From Chelonobacter sp050613185 (GTDB lineage Bacteria; Pseudomonadota; Gammaproteobacteria; Enterobacterales; Pasteurellaceae): a DNA stretch of 64,000 bases. Position numbers and translations under genes: made by a program. The notes under the pieces were generated by a model. It was given only the letters and a program-made list of their open reading frames with translations, ran no database searches and was not told where the DNA came from. Position 1 is the first letter of the stretch, and each line of letters starts with the position of its first letter. The stretch spans positions 1,116,001 through 1,180,000 of the forward strand of contig NZ_CP192511.1 in assembly GCF_050613185.1 (NCBI RefSeq), in the 5' to 3' direction. Below, piece by piece: positions 8,004 through 16,588 of this stretch.

Positions 8004-9446
8004 TTGGGTGCGGTAGAAGCGCAAGTTAACGGCGGCAGTGCGTTGGGTGGTGCGGCGGCAGGGATAGCGGGGGAAGCGGCGGCAGAGCTGTTGGCACAAA
8101 CCCTCTACGGCAAAAAGGCGAGCGACCTAAACGAGCGCGAGAAACAGAACATCACCGCCCTCAGCAGCCTGACAGGGGCATTGGCGGCAGGGATGGCGAG
8201 CAACGCGACAAACGGCACGACGAACCTCGCTGATACGCTTGCTAATGCCGCGATTGGGCAGGTGACAGCGGAAAGTGCGGTGGAGAATAATTATTTATTT
8301 AAACAAGAGCTTGCACGACAGCTAGAGCTCGTTGCCAAACGCCAAAAAGAAGGCTTAACGGAAGAGGAAGCCCAAGAATTAACAGACTTAGTGAAACTGG
8401 ATCATCAGCGAGATAAGGATTTGCAGCTTGCTTGTTATGGTGGAATGACCACAGCTTGTGCAAATGAACTGATTACCTTGAGTTCAGCATTTTATAGTTA
8501 TGGTGATCCAAAAGCTGAAATACAACATGGAGAATATAAAGATATTGCCACCCAATATGCCAATGCGAAACGCGAATATGCAGAGGACGTGGCAAGAGAA
8601 GCGTTAGTCAAAATTGCAAAAGAGGGGATTACGGATTCTGTTGAACTGGCAACGATTACAGCAAAAGCGATGACGGGCGACGAAGTTTCACAAGCGCAAT
8701 TAAGTGAGATGGGGCGGGCGATTAAAGCCTTTGCTGAAGCACCAATTACAACGATTTCAGACAACATAAAATCACAATTAGCGGAAGCGGATAGATTAGA
8801 AGCCAGTGGTCAAACACGAGAAGCGGATGTGATGCGGATGCAGGTGTATTTATCAACCGAACTCGGCGTAATTGGCAGTACAGCAGGGGCTTTAAATCTG
8901 GTGAAAACAGGAGCTAAAAGTGCGGTGAAATTGGGTAAAACTGATGTTATTTCTAGCCCGATTGGTTACCCACTAACTGAGGCTAAAATTAATGAAATTC
9001 TATTGATTGAAAAAGGAAAGAGACCAGATCCAACAGAATATTTACCTAAAGAGTACATAGATGCACATTTATCTCAGTTTGATGATGGGGCGGTTAGGTT
9101 TATTCCTGAAAGTAATTTTAATAAATATGGGCTATCCCAACGAGATAATACAGCTTTTGTTTTGAGCAAAAAAGAAGCAGATGTTTTATGGGAAAATTCA
9201 AATGGAAATCTAAGAATTATAGAAAAAGAGCTTGGACTGCCAGAGAATTATTTATCTAACAATATTTTAAGAGTAGATATTAATGAACCACATCGTTTTA
9301 ATTTAAGAATACCAAGCGGAAATGAAGCTGGAGTAAATGAACAGTGGGTTCCAGGAGGGAAGTTACCGAATGGTAAACTTGAAGCTATTATTGATTTTGA
9401 TAATAAATTTAATCAATATTTAGAAATAAGGAAAATAAATGAGTAG
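8004..9446 (+). CDS. Orphan CdiA C-terminal cassette with intact pretoxin and toxin domains
   Basis: Homology to the pretoxin domain starts at about 7989 (LHGIL, then GAVEAQVNGG), with a stop just before. The gene therefore has no natural start and TTG at 8004 is only the first possible initiator. The VENN motif is at residues 93-96. A helical cytoplasm-entry-type region (about 100-310) and the linker PIGYPLTE follow. The toxin tip (about 335-480) begins PTEYLPKEYIDAHLSQFDDG and contains a GLPENYL segment, PHRFNLRIPSGNE and WVPGGKLPNG. I recognise this as a recurrent polymorphic-toxin tip but cannot assign an activity. The whole frame is uninterrupted, so the cassette could become active if recombined onto a full-length cdiA. 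It overlaps its immunity gene by 8 bp. Confidence 0.75.
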   Translation: MGAVEAQVNGGSALGGAAAGIAGEAAAELLAQTLYGKKASDLNEREKQNITALSSLTGALAAGMASNATNGTTNLADTLANAAIGQVTAESAVENNYLFKQELARQLELVAKRQKEGLTEEEAQELTDLVKLDHQRDKDLQLACYGGMTTACANELITLSSAFYSYGDPKAEIQHGEYKDIATQYANAKREYAEDVAREALVKIAKEGITDSVELATITAKAMTGDEVSQAQLSEMGRAIKAFAEAPITTISDNIKSQLAEADRLEASGQTREADVMRMQVYLSTELGVIGSTAGALNLVKTGAKSAVKLGKTDVISSPIGYPLTEAKINEILLIEKGKRPDPTEYLPKEYIDAHLSQFDDGAVRFIPESNFNKYGLSQRDNTAFVLSKKEADVLWENSNGNLRIIEKELGLPENYLSNNILRVDINEPHRFNLRIPSGNEAGVNEQWVPGGKLPNGKLEAIIDFDNKFNQYLEIRKINE

Positions 9447-9705
9447 ATTTAAAGATATTTATGTAAATAAAGATAATTTTTTTTCCATTGGGATAGATAC
9501 ATTAGATAATAGATATTATATATCAATACCATTAACTATTGGTATAGCCGATTATGAAGAGCATTATATAATAAATGATGATATGTTTTCAAATTATCCA
9601 AATAATCTTGATGAAGTTATTAGATTTGTTGATGACTGTAAGAATAGAAAGAATGACCAATATTTAATAGATGATGTATGGGTTAATAGAGGTGTGCCTT
9701 ATTAA
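9439..9705 (+). CDS. Small immunity protein for the 8004-9446 toxin
   Basis: 88 residues, acidic, beginning within the last codons of the toxin gene. The sequence YYISIPLTIGIADYEEHYII, then a helix ending FVDDCKNRKNDQYLI and a final NRGVPY, matches a small conserved family I have seen beside this toxin type, but I cannot give a family name. No membrane segment or signal peptide. Immunity is inferred from the overlap with the toxin gene and from size. The stop overlaps the ATG of the next gene by one base. Confidence 0.65.
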   Translation: MSRFKDIYVNKDNFFSIGIDTLDNRYYISIPLTIGIADYEEHYIINDDMFSNYPNNLDEVIRFVDDCKNRKNDQYLIDDVWVNRGVPY

Positions 9706-9997
9706 TGAATCTAAATATTATTGATAAACAAAATTTATTGCCTATAGGATATTGGGTAAATAAGGAAGTAATGAATGTTTTTATATTGGCTTTCAATATG
9801 GTGGACATATGGGAGGCGAGTGTGAAATTGCTATTCCTAAATTATTGTTTGATAAGTTTTGTGATAATGAGGCGTGGAGATTGAATGTTATTAATCGTTT
9901 CGCAAAAATATTATTTTTGGCATTGCCAGAATTAAATATCCCAATTCCAGAATCCGAGCGTAATAAGACAGGTGTTGTTCCTATTGATTGGAAATAG
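9705..9997 (+). pseudogene. Frameshifted small gene in the CDI block
   Basis: An ATG at 9705 overlaps the previous stop and gives MNLNIIDKQNLLP and GYWVNKEV. At the T5 run near 9777-9781 the reading must change frame. The downstream frame then gives YIGFQYGGHMGGECEIAIP, AWRLNVINRFAKILFLALPE and VPIDWK to 9997. Joined, it would be a protein of about 97 residues. I do not recognise the family. Its place after a toxin-immunity pair suggests a second immunity-type gene. The frame change at a homopolymer could be a real mutation, a phase-variable tract or a sequencing error. Confidence 0.55.
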
Positions 9998-10100
9998 TTG
10001 AAATTTATTTTCCAAAGTTGTGTATGCAAAGGATAATCCTCTAAGGATTTGGGAGATATAAGATGAAGATAGCCTTGATGATAGTCATGTTAATATTGAT

Positions 10101-10583
10101 ATGGCAAGACAAAAAAGGAGTGAGGCTTATAAAGCAATCAATCAGTTGAGACCGAATGCTGAATACAATCTATCAAATGGAACTTATTTTCGAACTAATC
10201 AGAATGGATATGTTGAAGAAATATCATTTAAGCCTGATTTTGAAAATAAAGGTGTTCGAGATGGTCGTCAGACTGCGGTAGGTAAAGAGGGGATTGATGG
10301 AGATGTAGGTGGGCACATCCAAGCTTGCGCAATGGGTGGTTCTTGCGACCATTATAGTTTATTTCCACAAAATAGCAATTTTAATAACTCAGCATATAAG
10401 ATCTATTTTGAAAATATACTTAGAAAAGCTCATATTGAGGGAAAGACAGTGGATAATATAACTGTAAAATTCATGCGTGATAATCTGAGTTCATCAAGAC
10501 CAGATAAACTAGAAGTGAGATTTATAATTGATGGCGAGGAGTTCACTCAGGATTTTATTAATCAAAAAGGTGGTGGAAAATAA
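10101..10583 (+). CDS. DNA/RNA non-specific endonuclease toxin tip, orphan
   Basis: The frame is open from 10062 but only 10101 offers an ATG, and neither has a ribosome binding site. This is a displaced toxin tip without pretoxin sequence. Residues 20-155 follow the Endonuclease_NS_2 pattern: YNLSNGTYFRTNQNGYVEEI, then GRQTAVGKEGIDGDVGGHI with the catalytic-type GGH, then HYSLFPQNSNFNNSAYK with the conserved asparagines, and a final FIIDGEEFTQDF strand. Such domains are metal-dependent nucleases found at the tips of WapA, YeeF and CDI proteins. The stop overlaps the start of a YezG-like gene, the known immunity partner of this nuclease group, which supports the assignment. No VENN domain or start is attached, so expression is doubtful. 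Confidence 0.75.
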   Translation: MARQKRSEAYKAINQLRPNAEYNLSNGTYFRTNQNGYVEEISFKPDFENKGVRDGRQTAVGKEGIDGDVGGHIQACAMGGSCDHYSLFPQNSNFNNSAYKIYFENILRKAHIEGKTVDNITVKFMRDNLSSSRPDKLEVRFIIDGEEFTQDFINQKGGGK

Positions 10584-10922
10584 TGAAAAAGCAGTTTGAT
10601 ATACTTAATAGTATATGTCGAATGTTTTTTGAAGCTAACAAAAAATTTGATACTCTAAGATATATATAGGTTTAATCCAGATGAAGGTTGGGTGGAGACT
10701 AGGCTATTAATAGTAGTTAATGGTGTTCGGCAATCTATGAATTTAAATGCGGAGTCTAATAATCAATTGAAGGGTTTTTGTCAAAAGCTTTATGCTGAGA
10801 TGCAAACTCAAACTGGTGGTGACTGGAGAAAGTTTATATTAACTATTAATGAAAACAGTGAAGTAAAAACTCAATTTATTTATGAAGCACAATCCTATAT
10901 GGATGAACTTAAAGATAATTGA
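10583..10922 (+). pseudogene. YezG-like immunity gene with frameshift in a TA tract
   Basis: From the ATG at 10583 the frame reads MKKQFDILNSICRMFF...FDTLRY and then stops at 10667, just after the start of a (TA)4 run at 10661-10668. In another frame the remainder continues to 10922 as RFNPDEGWVETRLLIVVNG, then a helix with KLYAEMQTQTGGDWRKF and FIYEAQSYMDELKDN. The FNPDEGW motif and overall layout resemble the YezG/DUF600 immunity family. One extra TA unit (or two fewer) would restore the frame. The neighbour upstream is the matching nuclease type. Confidence 0.7.
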
Positions 10923-11281
10923 CAATTTATAGTTTATATAATGATGGCGGAGAGCTAGTTATTGCTCAATATTATGAGAACCCAGGGCATCACGATCCTA
11001 AAGGGAAAAATCAAGTTCAATATAATAATACAAAATCAGTAATTCCTGAAAATCATGTGGAGCTATGGAATAAAAGTTTTATTGTAGATGATGACCCTGA
11101 AAATAAATGGGCTATTGAATATAGAAATAATATCCCTGTATATCATCGTTTTCAAAATGATAATAATGGAAACTTTCATTGGGATGGTTCAACTGATGGT
11201 CAAACTTTATCTGGTCAATCTAGAGCTATAAAAATGAATGATATACCTAAATCACTTAAAGATTTGGGAGGTGTAAAATGA
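10919..11281 (+). CDS. Toxin-tip fragment of the HRF/HWxGST family
   Basis: 120 codons open from a TTG, with no ribosome binding site and no attached pretoxin domain, so probably a stored fragment. It contains YYENPGHHDPKG, the segment SVIPENHVELWNKS, then PVYHRFQNDNNGNFHWDG and STDG. The final part is comparable to the tips ending at 3387 and 7479 (IHRF...HWAGST), so three members of one toxin superfamily lie in this block. The activity is unknown to me. It ends in an ATGA overlap with the next gene, the usual toxin/immunity junction. Confidence 0.6.
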   Translation: MTIYSLYNDGGELVIAQYYENPGHHDPKGKNQVQYNNTKSVIPENHVELWNKSFIVDDDPENKWAIEYRNNIPVYHRFQNDNNGNFHWDGSTDGQTLSGQSRAIKMNDIPKSLKDLGGVK

Positions 11282-11739
11282 AAGTGGGAAACTCTAATTT
11301 CTATTTCGAAATAAATGAAATGGAATTGAAGCAAAAGCTAGTCCCTCTCCAAATTGTTATAAGTGGAAACGTGTTGGGAACATTGGATGATACTACATAC
11401 CTTCCTTCTTTATTGAGTTCTTTAGAGCTGATACTAAAAGAAACATATTATTATGATGAAAGTATAAATTGCAACAACTATAAGAGTAGGTTTTTTTTAA
11501 ATGGTGATTTTTGCTCTGGTTATAGGATAACGTTAGAGGATAGTTTTGATGATTTTATTAAGCGGTGCGCTAGGAATGATAAAAAAGTTTTTTCGCTTGG
11601 AAACTTAATGATGATGCTTTTTTTAACTATGAAGAGATTGATGGAGATGATGTTTTTTTCTAGCATTGATTTAGTGGATTTTATTTCTATATTAGAAAAA
11701 TTAAAAGAGTGGTATCGTAATAATGTTGGTGAATATTGA
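11278..11739 (+). pseudogene. Immunity gene with two compensating frameshifts
   Basis: The open frame of 153 codons starts in an ATGA overlap with the toxin fragment. Residues from about 104 to 125 read as an implausible Met-rich run (NLMMMLFLTMKRLMEMMFF). The same bases in another frame read AWKLNDDAFFNYEEIDGDD, typical of this acidic protein. A T6 run at 11588-11593 that should be T7, and a T7 run at 11653-11659 that should be T6, would account for both shifts. The ends are in frame: MKVGNSNFYFEINEMELKQ at the start and SIDLVDFISILEKLKEWY at the end. I infer immunity to the 10919 toxin type from position; the family is not recognised. Confidence 0.6.
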
Positions 11740-11914
11740 TTTTTTAATTTAAATTTTGCTATGGTAAATAATGAATAAAAACTATTGAATAACCGTCAGT
11801 GAATCAAAGCAATAATTTATTGTTGTTTCGGAGTTGGCAAAATCAAAAATGCCTCCTGAGAGGAGAAGTGCGGTAGGAGGTATTTGTTTTAGTGATGATA
11901 ATCGTATTTATGTC

Positions 11915-12822
11915 GGCGAAGTCGGCGTTGGCTTTAGCCAAGCGAAAAGCGACAGCGCCCGTTATAGCGAAAGTGCGGTCGGCAACCATCTCAATGGGGC
12001 AGAGGGTGTAAGTTTGACGGCACGCCGCGGCAATATTGATGCGACCTACACCACTCTCACCACCCGAGACAGTGAGGGCAAGCGCACGTCGGGCGGTACG
12101 GTTGAGTTTGACGCGGCAGGCAAGATTTTACTGAATGCGGGCGTGGACGGTTATCGCCAACAAAGCAGCCAACGCAGCAGCGGCGCGCAAGTGGGCGTGG
12201 GTTATTCCGTCGGCGAACAAACGGGGGTCTATGCTTATGTTGAAGCCGGTTATAACCGCAGCGGTCAGCAGGGTGAAGGCATTTATCATCATAATAGTGT
12301 TGTGGATGCGGATAAGGTTATCGTCAAAAGCCAAGGCGATACGACGTTGAACGGGGCGGAGGTGCACGCCAAACAGATTCAAACCCGGATTGGCGGCGAC
12401 CTGACGATTAACAGTTTACAAGACGGGGAGCAGCAGCGAAGCAGCGGCAGCAGTGTCGGCGGACGGGTGCAGGTGTCGTTCGGTACGGCTTGGGAGGCGA
12501 GTGCCAACGCAAGCGCACAACAAGGCAGTGCCAATCGTCAACAGGTCAATCGTCAAAGCGGTTTGTTTGCCGAAGAACATTATGATGTGGAGGCGAATAA
12601 TGTTCACTTGAACGGCGGCGCCATCACGGGCAAGCAAACCGACAAAAACCGCCTTGTTACCAACAAACTGACCTTCAACGACATTGAAAACCGTAGTGAG
12701 AGCAAGGCGGTGAGCGCGAGCATTGGGGTGAGCGCAAGTTCGGACTTGAACAAGGACGAAAACGGCAAGGTAATCAAAAACGACAAAGGCGAGCCGGAAC
12801 GAGTGACGGACGTCAGCCCGAC
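11915..12822 (+). repeat. 908-bp direct repeat, copy 2
   Basis: Matches 715-1622 at a constant offset of 11200. The match begins at GGCGAAGTCGGCG and ends two bases after CGTCAGCCCG. Differences are scattered and mostly synonymous; one gives Arg for Ser at about 12025. Confidence 0.95.
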
Positions 12823-12828
12823 AATAGT

Positions 12829-12854
12829 ACTCCCTCCGTACGTGGAGGGAGGGA
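12829..12854. repeat. C/T-rich palindromic intergenic repeat, partial copy 1
   Basis: CTCCCTCCGTACGTGGAGGG and following bases form an imperfect hairpin. It belongs to the repeat family also found at 24710, 28803, 31177, 31266 and 37556. Here it abuts the point where cdiA homology breaks off. Confidence 0.75.
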
Positions 12855-12877
12855 AATGTTAGGTGCTGGGCAAGCGA

Positions 12878-14404
12878 TTACTTAAACTGCAAATTAATCT
12901 CTAGGCTGCTCATCAAAAAAGCTTGTTCTTCGCCTAATTCACTTTGGGTCAGCGGATTACGTTCCAAATAGCCTTGCTCAAATTCCAGTTCCCAGCGGTT
13001 GAAATTGCTGCTGACATCGAGGGTGAATTTATCAGTCAGTTCGGTGGCGCGGCGCGAGCGGTTGATGATGAGGGCAAGGCGCAGCAGCACGATTAATGCC
13101 AACACATCTTGCAGTTCGTAACGGTTGTCGTTTTGAATATCCGCCGGTTTGAAGGATTTGATTTGGAAACGCACTAAATTGGCTAACAGCCGTTGTTGGC
13201 AACGGTCAAAGCCCGGCAGTTCGCTGTTTTGGATAATGTAGGCGGAGTGTTTCTGTACCCCGCTGTGGTTGATCATAATCCCGACTTCGTGCAGTAATGC
13301 CGCCGATAACAGGATATTCTGCATATCGGCACTTAAATCGGCATTTTTCCAACGTTGGTATTTTTGCCCGAGCAGTACGGCGGTGTCGGCAACGCGCAGG
13401 GCTTGTTCCTGATCGACGCTGAAATGCCCCATCAAGCTGTTGACGGTGCGTTCGCGAATGTCGTCCACTTGGAAACTGCTTTCCAACCCGTACATCACGC
13501 CTTCACGCAATGCACCGTCGGAATAGCGCATTTGTTCGAGGCGATAATTTTCAAATACCGCACTTAGAATTGCCAAACCGGGTACAAATACACTGACTCG
13601 ATCTTCACTTAAGCCGGCAATTTTCAACTTATCAAAATTATCAAATTTCAGCACTTTATCAATCAGTTGCCGTAAATTGTCGGCGGTGATCACGCCGTCG
13701 CAATCGAAGTTTTCACTGACAATCTGGCTGACGGTTTTAATCGTACCGGAAGAACCCAACACCGATTGCCAGCCGAGATGACGATATTCCCACGACAGAT
13801 CTTCGATTTTCTCCAATGCCGCTTGTTTGGCTGCTTGGAAACTTTTATTGCTGATTTTGCCGTCGGCAAAATAGGTTTTGCCGAAGCTGACGCAGCCCAT
13901 ATGGCGGCTTTCGGCGATCAGCGGGGTGAAGCCTTCGCCGATAATCATTTCGGTTGAGCCGCCGCCGATGTCTACCACCAGTTTACGCCCGCTTTCCGGC
14001 TGGGTATGCGACACGCCGGAGTAAATCAGTTTGGCTTCTTCGGTGCCGGAAATAATACGGATCGGAAACGGAAAAACCTCGGCGGCTTGTTGTAGAAATT
14101 CATCATTGTTGACGGCACGGCGTAAGGTATAGGTGCCTACCGCGCGTACATTTTCCGGCGGAAAGCCTTGCAGCCGTTCAGCAAACAGTGCCAGGCAAGC
14201 CACCCCGCGCGCAATGGCTTCCTGACTGAGATACAGTTTGTCGTCCAACCCCTGTGCCAACTGCACCCGTTGTTTTAAGCGCGACAGCACCTGAATCGAG
14301 CCGTTGACAATGCGGACAATGATCATGTGAAAACTGTTGGAGCCCAGATCGATTGCGGCGAATTCTTTGGCGGTCGATTCCGTTGAGGTGGTTTGTTGGT
14401 TCAT
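12878..14404 (-). CDS. ppx: Exopolyphosphatase
   Basis: 508 residues, the usual length for Ppx. It releases orthophosphate from the ends of long polyphosphate chains. The ASKHA-fold signatures are present: AIDLGSNSFHMIIVRI near residue 18, the Glu-containing SGTEEAKLIYSGV, DIGGGSTEMIIGEG near 145, and GSSGTIKTVSQI near 216. The C-terminal part contains an HD-like helical segment, ALLHEVGIMINHSG, as in Escherichia coli Ppx. It lies 40 bp downstream of ppk on the same strand, so the two are probably one transcription unit making and degrading polyphosphate. Confidence 0.95.
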   Translation of the reverse strand: MNQQTTSTESTAKEFAAIDLGSNSFHMIIVRIVNGSIQVLSRLKQRVQLAQGLDDKLYLSQEAIARGVACLALFAERLQGFPPENVRAVGTYTLRRAVNNDEFLQQAAEVFPFPIRIISGTEEAKLIYSGVSHTQPESGRKLVVDIGGGSTEMIIGEGFTPLIAESRHMGCVSFGKTYFADGKISNKSFQAAKQAALEKIEDLSWEYRHLGWQSVLGSSGTIKTVSQIVSENFDCDGVITADNLRQLIDKVLKFDNFDKLKIAGLSEDRVSVFVPGLAILSAVFENYRLEQMRYSDGALREGVMYGLESSFQVDDIRERTVNSLMGHFSVDQEQALRVADTAVLLGQKYQRWKNADLSADMQNILLSAALLHEVGIMINHSGVQKHSAYIIQNSELPGFDRCQQRLLANLVRFQIKSFKPADIQNDNRYELQDVLALIVLLRLALIINRSRRATELTDKFTLDVSSNFNRWELEFEQGYLERNPLTQSELGEEQAFLMSSLEINLQFK

Positions 14405-14444
14405 AATAATTACTCTTTAGTTGCTTGGTCGGTGACTTAGTCTG

Positions 14445-16529
14445 TTATTTGGTCGATACGGTTTTGGCGGATAGATAGTCGTGAATCGCCAGCTGCGAGC
14501 GACAAGCCGGCTGCCGGTTGCGCACATATTCATTTTTCTCTTTCGCGTCAATGATACGCGCTTTGACATTGTCTGATAACTGGATTTTCAGAATATCAAT
14601 CACGCACTGTTTTGCCTCGGCATCCAATAGCGGCGCACCGACTTCAATCCGGCGATCAAGATTGCGCGTCATCCAGTCGGCGGAAGAGATATAGACATCC
14701 GGATCGCCGTTATTTTCAAAATAGTACACCCGCGGATGTTCGAGGAAACGGTCAATCACGCTGATGATTTCAATATTTTCGCTCAATCCCGCTACGCCGG
14801 CTTTTAACGAGCACATGCCGCGTAGGATCATTTGGATTTTAACCCCGGCTTGGCTGGCGTTATACAACAGGTTCACCATTTGCTGGTCAACCAGATTGTT
14901 AATTTTGATAATCATCCCGCTCTTCTTACCGGCTTGCGCATTCTCGATTTCGCGGTTGATCAGATAAGACAGTCGGATTCTGACGTTAATCGGCGAAACC
15001 AGCAGGTGGGAAAATTTGGTCGGGCTGAACGGCATTTCGATAAAGCGGAATACCCGTTTGACTTCTTCGGTGATGTTGCTGTTTTTGCTCAGTAAAGCGA
15101 AATCGGTATAAATTCGTGCCGAACCTTCGTGGAAGTTACCGGTGCCGACATGGGCATAATTCACCAGTTGGTTGTTTTCACGGCGGGTGATCAGGAATAA
15201 TTTGGAGTGGATTTTAAAGCCCGGTGAGGAGAACACCACCTTGATATTGCTGTCGGTCAGGCGTTTCGCCCAATTGATATTGGCCTCTTCATCGAAGCGG
15301 GCTTGCAATTCGATAATCACCGTCACCTGTTTGCCGTTGTTGGCGGCATTCATCAGGGCTTCGATAATGCGGGAGTGTTTCGCCACCCGATACAGGTTGA
15401 TTTTAATTGCGGTTACATTCGGGTCAAACGAGGCTTGGCGCAACAATTCGCAGATCACGTTAAAACTGTGGTACGGGTAATACAGCAGAATGTCTTTTTT
15501 GGCGATGGCATCGAGAATAATCCGTTCGTTTTTCAGTTGCGGGTGGGCAATCACCGACAGCGGCGCATTGACCAACTCTTTTTTGCCCAAATCCGGAAAT
15601 TGCAGCAAATGCTTGAAGCTGAGATAGCGCCCGCCCGCTTCGACCGAGTCCAGACTGCTGATGTTCAAACGCTGTTTCAGTAATTTCAGCAGGTTTTTCG
15701 GCATTGATTTTTCATACAGGAAACGCACCGGTTGCGCGGTGACCCGTTGCTTCAGGCTGGTTGACATCAGTTCTAATAAGCTGTATTCCACTTCGGTGAT
15801 CAAATCGTATTCGGCATCACGCGTCATTTTGATCGAGTAAGCACTGATTTCATCATAATCAAAAATCGCATCGGCAAAGATATTTTCCAGACAAAAACGG
15901 ATCACGTTGTCTAATAAAATAATACCTTGATGGCGTTTATAACGCTCTTTTGGCAGCACGATAAAACGTGAAAGCGAATCGGACGGAATCGGCAGAATCG
16001 CCAGGGTTTGGATTTTTTTGTTTTTCTTCAGTTCGATAATCAGGTTCGAGTTGTGTGCGCTGAGCGATTGCAGCAAATCAATATCTTCATTCAGAATAAT
16101 CGGGAAAATATATTGTTTGATTTCGCGTTTAAAATAATCTTTGAGCCAGTTTTGATGATAAGGGGAGAGTTGGTTTTCGTTCAGTAGGAAGATTTTATGC
16201 TTTGCCAGCCGTAGCATTAGGCGGCTGTAGATTTCATCGAATTTTTGGTTTAACTGTTCCGTTCGCTGCTGAATCACTTCCAATTGGCTGCGGATCTGCT
16301 GGGCGGGCAGCGACTCCTGCTCACGGATGATCAACAGCTTATGCTTCAGGTTGGCAAACCGCACTTGGTAAAATTCATCCAGGTTGGAGGCAAAAATCCC
16401 CAGAAAGCGGATCCGTTCTAACAGCGGATTGCTTTCGTCATAGGCTTCTTGCAGCACCCGCTCGTTAAATGCCAACCAACTCAGCTCTTTTGAGGTGTAG
16501 CTGTTCTCATCGATTTCTAACGTTAACAT
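14445..16529 (-). CDS. ppk: Polyphosphate kinase 1
   Basis: 694 residues from the ATG at 16529, which has an AAGGAG ribosome binding site; an ATG nine codons earlier lacks one. It transfers the terminal phosphate of ATP to polyphosphate reversibly, through phosphohistidine. The N-terminal domain starts YTSKELSWLAFNERVLQEA and contains FASNLDEFYQVR. The catalytic histidines are in FKIHSKLFLI and in the YAHVGTGNFHEGSARIYTDF block, and the C-terminal domain ends with YISSADWMTRNLDRRIEV. It precedes ppx in the direction of transcription, the standard ppk-ppx order. Confidence 0.96.
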   Translation of the reverse strand: MLTLEIDENSYTSKELSWLAFNERVLQEAYDESNPLLERIRFLGIFASNLDEFYQVRFANLKHKLLIIREQESLPAQQIRSQLEVIQQRTEQLNQKFDEIYSRLMLRLAKHKIFLLNENQLSPYHQNWLKDYFKREIKQYIFPIILNEDIDLLQSLSAHNSNLIIELKKNKKIQTLAILPIPSDSLSRFIVLPKERYKRHQGIILLDNVIRFCLENIFADAIFDYDEISAYSIKMTRDAEYDLITEVEYSLLELMSTSLKQRVTAQPVRFLYEKSMPKNLLKLLKQRLNISSLDSVEAGGRYLSFKHLLQFPDLGKKELVNAPLSVIAHPQLKNERIILDAIAKKDILLYYPYHSFNVICELLRQASFDPNVTAIKINLYRVAKHSRIIEALMNAANNGKQVTVIIELQARFDEEANINWAKRLTDSNIKVVFSSPGFKIHSKLFLITRRENNQLVNYAHVGTGNFHEGSARIYTDFALLSKNSNITEEVKRVFRFIEMPFSPTKFSHLLVSPINVRIRLSYLINREIENAQAGKKSGMIIKINNLVDQQMVNLLYNASQAGVKIQMILRGMCSLKAGVAGLSENIEIISVIDRFLEHPRVYYFENNGDPDVYISSADWMTRNLDRRIEVGAPLLDAEAKQCVIDILKIQLSDNVKARIIDAKEKNEYVRNRQPACRSQLAIHDYLSAKTVSTK

Positions 16530-16588
16530 CTGGTTTCTCCTTTTTAAATACAGCATTTTTTATAATATGGCGCTGTTTGCGTCTTGAT

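Larger units (their letters stand above)
11771..12862 (+). pseudogene. Second cdiA 5' remnant with degenerate ESPR
   Basis: An ATG at 11771 in the same frame gives MNKNY, then a TGA and later a TAA, before FIVVSELAKSK. This is a decayed copy of the ESPR seen at 439. From 11834 the frame is open: ESPR tail, then haemagglutinin repeats nearly identical to residues 93-395 of the first remnant. The homology stops at 12822 in mid-domain and runs directly into a C/T-rich palindromic repeat that supplies the stop. The copy lacks the pretoxin and toxin parts. It marks the 3' border of the CDI block, with ppx (- strand) beginning 15 bp further on. Confidence 0.85.
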
